Source: Elusimicrobiota bacterium (lineage in GTDB: Bacteria > Elusimicrobiota > Elusimicrobia > 2-02-FULL-39-32). From it: a stretch of 5,582 nt of DNA. Positions 1 through 5,582 of this stretch are shown here, one piece after another. The translations under genes and the position numbers were made by a program. The stretch spans positions 1-5,582 of the forward strand of contig JAHFCA010000106.1 in assembly GCA_023249715.1 (NCBI GenBank). Direction: 5' to 3'. Every line of letters starts with the position of its first letter. The stretch's first letter is position 1. The notes beneath the pieces are model-generated. The model saw only the letters and a list, made by a program, of their open reading frames with translations, was not told the origin of the DNA and searched no databases.

Positions 1-3000
1 ATCAATATTTCGCGATTATTGCCGTGGAATTGAACAGGTTAAAATATATTTCCCGGTCAACAGCCGCCTTTATTCTTGCGGATAGAGCAGCTCAAAGTCC
101 AGAAGGCCATTACTTTATTGTTCAGAAAATGTTGGAAGCCAAAAGAGTGAGTCAAGCTTTCTATCAAGCAGAAAAAATTGACTCTAGTTCTCCTTTAAGA
201 GCCGAATCTTTTCTATTAGTTGCTAATGCCTTTGCTAAATTAGATTTGCCAGAAGAAGCGCAGAAAGCCTATCGTAAAGCAAGAGGAGAAGAAGATAAAA
301 AATTAATTGAACCTTCCAAACCAGTTCCATTAAATTTACGTGAAAGTTTGTGGAATGATAACTTGTTTACGATTAAACAGGGGATTGTTCAGGCCTCTTT
401 TGTTTACGGTCCATTGGAACTTGGAAATAGCGCCATTACTGTTTCTGGATTGGGGAAAGAAGGTAGAAATTTAGTTTACTCTCTTTTAAGTTCCGGAGCA
501 GTGGTGGTCGCTTCCGATAAAATAGGCGAAAATGTTCAGATTTTGAACGGAAAATCTGCTCCGATTAGAACTAAAAATGGCAAGAGGCTCCTGTTCACAT
601 TCCAAAATAAAGGGAATCCCCTCTATTCACTAACGCCTTTTGTTGAAATTAAACATACTGGAAGCGCTAAATCTAAGCCTACTCCGGGGTTGGAATATAG
701 ATTAGGAATTCAACAGATGGATGTATTGGTCTTTACCAGAGAAGATCAGAAATGGGATTTAGATAACGTTTTAATCACTAAAGCAAAAGAGGCGGGAATA
801 AAACTAATTGTGGCTCCTTTCGAAATTGATCCTAAATACGAAGCCAAATTGAAAGAATTTCATATTCTATATCTTAATCCCAGTGGCAGTAACCCGACAA
901 ATGCATTTGACGGTTTAACGCTTGAAAGTTACATTGCTTTTCATCAAGAACAAAGAGAGAGAATTGTTAAGAATATTCTTAAAGTCTCTGCGCAGAGTCC
1001 CTCAAAAGCGGCTGAATTAGAAGCTCTGGGTACTCTGAATGAAAGATACACTGCAATATACGATCGAATTCTTAGAGATAATATTTGGAATCACCAGAAT
1101 AAACGAAGTTTGGCAGGCGCTGAAGAAAAGAGGAGTACCCAGTCTATTCTCCTTTTTGACCAAGTAGAAGAACTATTGAGCAGATTTATTCTAGAAAAAT
1201 TCATCCTTAATTTTCCAGATATAGTTACGGATAAAACTCTAGTAGATGCGCGAGAGTTTTTTACATGGTTGGAGAGGTTAAAAAATGAGTTAGAACATTC
1301 TGGAATCGATTTTATTAGGCAATACTCAGATACTTATTATAAGGGGTTGTCTAAAGAGTCTGGTTTTGAATATGAAGTCCAAAATCTTATTGATAACTAC
1401 TTGGAATTAATTAACCAGATTTTAAGAATGTATAAAGAGGCAGATGTGGAGAATCCAGATTTTTCAAAAAATTTAGAAAATCTAATCATAGGCGCCAAAA
1501 TTAAGTATGAACTCTTACATAAAAGAAATTTTATTCTCAATCAGCAGAGTACCCTATACTCGCCCATTGCGGGGGATCTCATTGTTTCCGAGTTCGATGA
1601 AAAAGGTTGGCTGCAGGACTACTATCGCAATGGCCTTCCCGAGAAAAATTATCTTCCTTCTATTCAGTTGGCGCTAATAATTCTTTTACCTTTTGTTTCT
1701 CTATTCGTGGGGGGACCAGCGGCGGCGGGGGAGTTGGGGGAGGTTATGGAACAGGTTAACGGTGTTTGGCAGATTTTTTCTTGGTATGGTATTCTTCCCA
1801 TTTTATGGCTATTAATACTGAGAAAGCCAACAGTAACATTACTGAAATACTTAACATATTATTTACCTCCCTTACTGGGAAAAATAAATATAGAAACGCA
1901 AAATAAAGTTCCACCCCCCAGTATAATCATTGATTTTAAAAACATATTTAACGAAATAAAAGTATCACTTACAAATCCGGAAGTCAATATAATTAAACCT
2001 AGGTTAAGAATTCCAGTGGCTATAAATTCTCTACGTTGGTCTGTCCAAAAAATATTCTCTTCCATAAACCTTACTTTAACACGATTGTGGCTTAAGTTCA
2101 ATGGAAAATTTGTTCAATCTCTGAGGGAAAACTTTGCCGGGCTCTTCTTGGGTTTGTGGGTTGGCGCAATGGCGCAAGCGCCTCCCACACTAGACTTTTT
2201 CCCTCTTCTACTCTCTACGTCCATTGGCACTCTCCCCTTTAAAGCGCAAGTTCAAAAAATAACTCAAAAAGTAAAGATAATATTCTGGAATTATATTGTT
2301 AAAGATTTAATAGCGCGGTTAGAAGAGGAATGGAGCAAAGATAAGAATATTCCTCTTACCAAAGAAATTCAATTAGAATTTGTGGAACGTGTAAAACCTC
2401 TGATAGAAAACTGGTTAAAAAAGCGAGGATGGCTTTTAAAACTTCTACCCTTTACTTTAGAGCAGCCAATAGGTAACGAAGAGTACCATAGAAACCTTCT
2501 TATTCAAACAGAGCACATCTCCATATTTGCTCACATGTGGAAAGCGCTTGGAGCTACCCGCGTTCATAGCCACGAAGGGAATTTAGCTATTGCGATTCCG
2601 TTAGGAGCGGGTATCTATGAAGACCGTTATGAATTTAAGACAGATCCGGGAGACGCGCCTCAAGAGGAGAAGGTGTGGGAACTCGCTCCCGTAGGAACTC
2701 AGGAGATAAAGCCCTTTAAAATGGCCGCAATTACTCGGGGCAAGGGAGGTTCCATCCACCGTATACGGAATGCGTCGTCTTCGCCACAGGCGATGTTTGA
2801 AATATATTTCTACCACCATTCTTCTCCTGAATTTAACACGTTTATTCCAGTGCACGGGACAAAGAACCAGTTTTACGCGCACCGTATCTCCGGAAAAGAG
2901 GCGACACAATCCCTTTTTAATTCTAAACCTAAAACCGCGACCCAAATATCCATGGTTGAAGTAAAAGCAGAACTGAACTCCTTAAGGCAAGCCGGGAAAG

Positions 3001-5582
3001 CGTTGCCACCTATCTATACCATAAAGGAGACCCGGATCCTCAGCTTCGACGCCGCGTTTAGTTACCTTAATGTGCATCAACCCAAGATTTGGCGCAGCGA
3101 TGACGGTACTTACTTTTTTGGCTCCACTGCGCCACCCACACGGTATGTTTCTCCGATCCGTTCCGCACCCACCTCCCTTAAAGTTACATTCCCTACCGAA
3201 AAATTATCCTATCAAGATAAAAAACGTCAATTAGAAAAGATCAATATGATGGTGAATGCGCTGGCTGTGCCTGCTGTAGTTGTATCCTTTAGAAAGTTTG
3301 GAATTATAGATCTCTTATTAGAAAAGAAAAAAATTACTATGACGGAACTGATTGAATTTTTACATAGCAAAGGAGTCCCATCGCCAAACCCAGGGTACCT
3401 GGAAGCTGGAATGCAAACCTTGACTACTCGGGGGTGGGTGAAGTTTAGCGGAAAGAGGGGAACTTTAGATGTCACCTTTCATTTAACATCGGATGGGTGG
3501 GTCGCTTTAGAACAGGGAGATTTATATTCCCAAATTAAAGAATTTATTCCTGTTGCCGCTAGAATGGAAGAGTTCCTTTTTGGCCAGTATGTATCTAAAA
3601 TTTCATTATCCCATTTGGAAAAATTGTCTAAAGATCATTGGAGAGTGTCTAGGGAAATTGAACAATTAAAAAAAATTCCTCTCCATTTAGATGGTTTTAT
3701 TCTTTTAAATATAGTAACCACTTTAAAAATTCATATGCTAAGACAAGGAGTGAATATCGATAAAGCCACTGGGGAAGTTGAATTTGAGTTTAAAGGGAAT
3801 GGCCAGCATTTAACACAAGCCTTTGAATTCTTAGAGCATTATGGCTGGGCTAAGAAAGAGGGGGATTCATTCATTGTAACTCCGGAAGGTAAAGTGGCTT
3901 TTTATTACGCTTCCAAGATGGTTGGAATTAATTTTGCCTATTCACCCACGATTGCTCGAATAGATGACCTTCACTTTGGGGATCCGCTATTTATTTATGA
4001 GAGAAATAAAGATGGGAATGAAATCCATATTCATAGAGGACCTAACACCATGTCGAGCGGGGATGCGCACGAAGTTTATCGAGAACCTTTAATTCCATTT
4101 GTTCAAATGGCTGTAGAAGATTTTCCTAAGAATTCATTAGACGTAGGATGTGGAGATGCGGAATTAGACCAAATGTTCTATGAAATTATGTTACAGGAAA
4201 CCGAACTTGGCCAACTTGTTCAACAAGATAACGAATATTTTACCTCCCTCGTGTCAGATAAATTTGAAGAAGCCTTAGAGACTGCCAGATTTAGATTGGA
4301 TAGGGAAAAAATACCCTATAGGGATTATAAGGGGGATATTAATGACCCGGACCAGCTTATGAAAGAGCTTGAAAAAGATGGAATAAATCTGGAAGACGGA
4401 GTTGTATTAATGACCTCTTTCCTGATACACAATCGAGAGTTCGATGAGAATACTGTGATAGAGGATCCCAATAGAGTGATCGATTCTAAATTATCTTTTG
4501 CTTATAAAGGCAAACAAATAACCGCTGAGTTGGTCTATCAACACCTAGTGAACTTTTTAAAATTGTGGGCCCCGCATATAAAAAGAACAAAGGGTATGAT
4601 TGTTCGAGAGCTTCATGGTCTGGATCCGGAACTAATTGCAGAAAATGACGAAAAAACATTTTCAGGCGGATTTATCACTACCCACAGTTATTCGGACCAA
4701 TATATTTTAGAATATCCATTCTTTAGGCAAGCTGTCGAAGAGGCGGGGCTGCACCTTAAAATGTCTAAATTAATTCCTAATACGGAATTAGGTACCGTAA
4801 GTATAAGTTATATTACGGGTCCACCTGCCAAAGCGGTGACTCAATCAATACTCGTCTGGTTCACTATACTCACTGGAACTTTATTGGCAACCCCAGCATG
4901 TGCGACGTCGTTATTTGGGGTTCTTTCAGAAGATTGGTTAACGAATATATTTGGATTTATTGTTCTTATTGGTGGAGGAGTTGTGTATTGGGTTTTCACA
5001 AGAAAACAGCAGCCGCAACAGGTTCAATCCGCTGTTCAGCCCTGGGTTGAAACTACCGATAGAATTAAAGAAATTAAATCTTTAGTTGGAACTAAAAATT
5101 TAGAGCAGGTCTTAGCAAGAATCCTAAACCTGGATGGCTCTCACGCAATGCAAAATAATCTCTACGAAATCTTAATGGAAGAATTTTTAGAAAGGGACGA
5201 AATCGAGAATGCCATAAAATTGGTAGAAAGCGCTCCACTCAAAGAAGGGAAAATGGCGTCCCTTTACATCTTATTGTGGAAAATGCTCTATGAAAAAGGG
5301 ATAGGTTTGTTAGATAAGTCTCTCACGTTCAAAGTGAACGAAGTCGCGATTAGAGTACAGCAAGTGATTAATGATTTAAGCGATGATCCACATGCCGGAT
5401 CCTTCTTGCATTCTAAAGCCCTGGATGAATTCGCTGCTAAATGGGTAGAGATGGGTCACTTTACGAAAGCTAAATTTTTTGCCGATCAAAGAGATCCTCA
5501 ATATGTTCAATCCGCTTCCCAACTTTTGTACGAGAGAGCTCTCACCAAGGCCAGTCTGGATTATCGTCTGAAAAAAAATATC
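1..5582 (+). CDS. Internal fragment of a giant multidomain protein (partial at both ends)
   Basis: One frame (codons starting at nt 3) is open across the entire window: 1,860 codons with no stop, and neither a start nor a stop codon is present. Nucleotides 1-2 finish the preceding codon. Recognisable modules in order are TPR-like helices, a dehydrogenase-type Rossmann domain, a helical region, a transmembrane hairpin, a second hydrophobic segment, a cysteine-dioxygenase-like cupin, two winged-helix-like repeats with an AprA-related methyltransferase, another transmembrane hairpin, and more TPR-like helices. Family resemblances in this one frame across its length show that it is the real reading frame. 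The hydrophobic hairpins suggest a membrane-anchored protein whose soluble modules share one side; NAD- and SAM-type folds would favour the cytoplasm. The overall function is unknown. Several active-site residues are altered, so enzymatic activity cannot be assumed. The full length exceeds 1,860 residues by an unknown amount. Giant genes of this style are known in Omnitrophota, which is my best guess for the source. Confidence 0.97.
60..302 (+). other. TPR-like helical repeats, N-terminal part of the window (residues ~20-100)
   Basis: Residues about 20-100 read as short amphipathic helix pairs. The clearest unit is around residues 63-95, where SPLRAESFLLVANAFAKL is followed by a turn and EEAQKAYRKA, the usual small-Ala pattern of a tetratricopeptide-type repeat (A.A.AKL..PEEA..AY..A). 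A weaker unit precedes it at about 33-58. TPR-type repeats bind proteins or act as scaffolds. No ligand can be inferred. The repeat probably continues upstream of the window. Similar helices return at the C-terminal end, so TPR-like stretches flank the enzyme-like modules. Confidence 0.5.
360..1000 (+). other. Degenerate Glu/Leu/Phe/Val-dehydrogenase-type NAD-binding domain (residues ~120-333)
   Basis: The domain begins with a beta strand and a dinucleotide-binding loop, G149-L-G-K-E-G154, followed 18 residues later by an acidic residue, D172, in GAVVVASDKIG. This parallels the GAKVVAVSD-x-G stretch of glutamate and leucine dehydrogenases. The later order also fits that family: MDVLVF (239-244) for the DVLIPAA strand, IVAP (269-272) for IVEGAN, a helix ending in HILYLNP for the RGIxxxPD strand, and NAFDGLTLESY (300-310) for the NAGGVTVSY motif. 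In this family the fold binds NAD(P) for oxidative deamination of amino acids. The partner half that carries the substrate site and catalytic Lys is not visible upstream; TPR-like helices stand there instead. PAA and NAGG are also degraded, so it is probably not an active dehydrogenase. A MurD-like Rossmann domain is the main alternative. Confidence 0.55.
1005..1640 (+). other. Unrecognised helical region (residues ~335-546)
   Basis: This stretch is rich in Glu, Lys, Leu and Ile and reads as a series of amphipathic helices, for example FDQVEELLSRFILEKFI, REFFTWLERLKNELEHSG and VQNLIDNYLELINQILRMYK. A short turn-rich segment (SPIAGDLIVSEFDEKGWLQ, about 522-540) separates it from the first membrane hairpin. 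I recognise no catalytic motif or named family. It looks like an all-alpha spacer or coiled-coil-like domain between the dehydrogenase-like module and the membrane. Confidence 0.45.
1659..1826 (+). other. Transmembrane hairpin 1 with signal-peptidase-like PAAAG (residues ~553-608)
   Basis: A hydrophobic helix at residues 554-571 (LALIILLPFVSLFVGG) ends in P572-A-A-A-G576, which resembles a signal peptidase I site. A polar loop follows, then a second hydrophobic helix at about 588-606 ends in R607-K608. The layout closely matches the hairpin at 1615-1668: helix, PA[AC]A, loop, helix, RK. The distance from the Pro to the RK pair is 35 residues here and 36 there. Two crossings would return the chain to the side it came from. 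Confidence 0.7.
1827..2132 (+). other. Unrecognised linker between hydrophobic blocks (residues ~609-710)
   Basis: After the RK end of hairpin 1 comes a short aromatic, leucine-rich helix (about 612-624), then a Pro-rich turn (VPPPS) and about 70 residues of mixed, basic and hydrophobic character (IIIDFKNIFNEIKVSL, then LRWSVQKIFSSINLTLTRLW). I see no known domain. It may be an amphipathic, membrane-peripheral segment. Confidence 0.35.
2133..2240 (+). other. Second hydrophobic block, probable one or two membrane helices (residues ~711-746)
   Basis: GLFLGLWVGAMAQA (713-726) is a hydrophobic, Gly-rich helix ending in an AMAQA sequence. After a PPT turn, a second apolar stretch follows (FFPLLLSTSIGTLPF). 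Each half is short for a full crossing. It could be a re-entrant or tight hairpin, as in the other two membrane blocks, or a buried hydrophobic segment. Confidence 0.45.
2295..2897 (+). other. Cysteine-dioxygenase-like cupin domain (residues ~765-965)
   Basis: About 200 residues, the usual length of cysteine dioxygenase, follow that family from end to end. There is an N-terminal helix (KDLIARLEE), a YHRNLL motif (828-833) matching the YTRNLV of mammalian CDO with R830 at the carboxylate-binding Arg position, H855-S-H857 for the metal-binding HxH, YEDRYE for the strand after it, H919-R-I-R-N for the third metal His, and F944-N-T plus GTKNQ (952-956) near the end. The R-to-HxH spacing is 25 here and 26 in the mammalian enzyme. 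CDO oxidises cysteine to cysteine sulfinate using mononuclear Fe(II) and O2. The crosslinking Cys position appears to be Ala862, and the Ser-x-His-x-Tyr relay reads E933-I-Y-F-Y937, so the metal site looks intact but the chemistry may differ. The spacing between HxH and the third His is about 10 residues longer than in mammalian CDO. Confidence 0.72.
2898..3212 (+). other. Unrecognised linker after the cupin, G+C-richer (residues ~966-1070)
   Basis: This stretch joins the cupin to the methyltransferase module. It contains a helix (MVEVKAELNSLRQAGKALPP) followed by a beta-like segment with aromatic and polar residues (IYTIKETRILSFDAAFSYL, then a DDGTYFFGS turn). I recognise no family. It shares the higher G+C and CGN arginine codon use of the preceding cupin, so it may have travelled with it. 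Confidence 0.35.
3255..3992 (+). repeat. Two diverged winged-helix-like repeats ahead of the methyltransferase (residues ~1085-1330)
   Basis: Two copies of one protein module lie in tandem. Copy 1 runs through Y1132, RGW (1143-1145), TFHLTSDG (1158-1165), P1183-V-A-A-R1187 and FG (1193-1194). Copy 2 repeats this as YGW (1280-1282), FIVTPEG (1290-1296), P1315-T-I-A-R1319 and FG (1325-1326). The P-to-FG spacing is exactly 11 residues in both. The helix, GW turn and beta-wing pattern with an LT-x-x-G strand is winged-helix-like, as in the N-terminal dimerisation regions of many O-methyltransferases. From memory, AprA-related methyltransferases carry a comparable two-part N-terminal region. A helical connector containing HLDG (1228-1231) joins the copies. 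The DNA copies are too diverged to be a recent duplication. Confidence 0.65.
3993..4814 (+). other. AprA-related class I SAM-dependent methyltransferase domain, degenerate (residues ~1331-1604)
   Basis: The fold signature is D1380-V-G-C-G-D-A1386, a SAM-binding motif I; relatives usually have GCGDG. Other features follow the AprA-type family associated with polyketide synthases: an SSGDAH motif (1351-1356) before the Rossmann core, an acidic residue after strand 2 (D1419), GDINDP (1444-1449), SFLIHNR (1472-1478) where relatives have a RxFLDHxR-like sequence, REL-H after strand 5, and THSYSDQYILE (1560-1570) near the end followed by EEAGL. AprA MT1 is a metal-dependent C-methyltransferase that builds a polyketide starter unit. 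No acyl carrier or ketosynthase domain is seen here. The Gly-to-Ala and Asp-to-Ile changes suggest reduced, altered or lost activity. The substrate is unknown. Confidence 0.72.
4836..5006 (+). other. Transmembrane hairpin 2 with signal-peptidase-like PACAT (residues ~1612-1668)
   Basis: A hydrophobic helix (1615-1630, ILVWFTILTGTLLAT) runs into P1631-A-C-A1634, which looks like the end of a signal peptide although it lies over 1,600 residues into the fragment. A 14-residue loop leads to a second hydrophobic, Gly-rich helix (about 1649-1666, GFIVLIGGGVVYWVF) ending in T-R1667-K1668. The layout repeats hairpin 1. It separates the methyltransferase from the C-terminal TPR-like helices. Confidence 0.7.
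5055..5567 (+). other. TPR-like helical repeats, C-terminal part of the window (residues ~1685-1855)
   Basis: Helix pairs of TPR type are visible. One is NNLYEILMEEFLERDEIENA followed by IKLVESA (about 1718-1744). Another is SKALDEFAAKWVEMGHFTKA followed by KFFADQRDPQYVQSASQLL (about 1804-1842). The pattern of a first helix, a short turn with Gly or Asp, then xxA in the second helix, and a D-P-x-Y link to the next unit, is common in bacterial TPR arrays. The array probably continues past the window. A protein-binding or scaffold role is likely; no partner can be named. Confidence 0.5.

Noticed and set aside
360..620. MurD ligase N-terminal domain as the identity of the Rossmann module
   Set aside because: GLGKEG and the following ASD also fit MurD, but the downstream order (DVLVF, IVAP, NAFDGLTLESY) fits the amino-acid dehydrogenase C-terminal domain better. 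It is kept only as an alternative.
1656..1728. Signal peptide of a separate exported protein starting within the window
   Set aside because: Helix 1 and the PAAAG site resemble one, but the frame is open and continuous upstream with no positioned start codon, so it is treated as an internal membrane hairpin.
1737..1748. Possible internal start: GGGGAGG close to an in-frame ATG (1746)
   Set aside because: Only about two bases separate the purine tract from the ATG, and a start here would cut hairpin 1 in half.
1859..2101. Minus-strand open frame of 80 codons with a hydrophobic stretch
   Set aside because: It is antisense to the continuous + frame and covers an A+T-rich linker whose reverse complement reads as apolar residues. 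No family resemblance is seen.
2601..2945. Minus-strand open frame of 114 codons
   Set aside because: It lies antisense to the cupin, which has clear family motifs in the + frame. The local rise in G+C reduces chance stops and explains the length.
2770..2964. Plus-strand open frame of 64 codons in another frame
   Set aside because: It overlaps the cupin motifs out of frame; its product is Arg-rich and low in complexity, typical of a shadow frame.
3020..3035. Strong Shine-Dalgarno-like AAAGGAGA
   Set aside because: No in-frame ATG, GTG or TTG follows at a usable distance; the codons encode KET in the linker.
3227..3475. Minus-strand open frame of 82 codons
   Set aside because: It is antisense to the first winged-helix-like repeat, with no recognisable features of its own.
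4971..4985. GGTGGAGGAG followed by in-frame GTG
   Set aside because: The spacing is very short and the site lies inside the second membrane helix of hairpin 2, where the purines encode a Gly run.

Overview
The whole window is the interior of one very large gene on the + strand. The frame whose codons start at positions 3, 6, 9 and so on stays open from the first complete codon (nt 3) to the last (nt 5580-5582). That is 1,860 codons with no stop, and neither the start codon nor the stop codon lies inside the window. In the entries below, residue n is the codon beginning at nt 3n. There is no intergenic DNA, RNA gene, promoter, terminator, CRISPR array or mobile element here.

The protein is a chain of modules. 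Going from N to C: TPR-like helices (about residues 20-100); a degenerate nucleotide-binding domain resembling the C-terminal half of glutamate/leucine dehydrogenases (about 120-330); a long helical stretch (335-545); a hydrophobic hairpin (554-606); an unrecognised linker (609-710) and a second hydrophobic segment (711-746); a cysteine-dioxygenase-like cupin (about 765-965); an unrecognised linker (966-1070); two winged-helix-like repeats followed by an AprA-related SAM methyltransferase fold (about 1085-1604); a third hydrophobic hairpin (1614-1666); and TPR-like helices again (about 1685-1855), running off the end.

The enzyme-like modules keep their fold signatures but have lost or changed some key residues. 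The dehydrogenase-like part has a GxGxxG loop but no visible substrate/catalytic half. The cupin keeps three His and an Arg but not the Cys or the Ser-His relay of cysteine dioxygenase. The methyltransferase has GCGDA where relatives have GCGDG, and FLIH where they have FLDH. They may be binding or scaffold modules, or enzymes with altered chemistry. Each hydrophobic block looks like an even number of crossings, so all soluble modules could sit on the same side, most simply the cytoplasm.

An A+T-rich genome, a multi-thousand-residue multidomain protein and an AprA-related methyltransferase module together suggest an uncultured bacterium such as Omnitrophota (Candidatus Omnitrophica), a phylum known for giant genes. 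This assignment is inference from memory of the families, not a search result. The stretch from about 2540 to 3230 is markedly richer in G+C and in CGN arginine codons than its flanks, which hints that this piece was inserted into or recombined into the gene.
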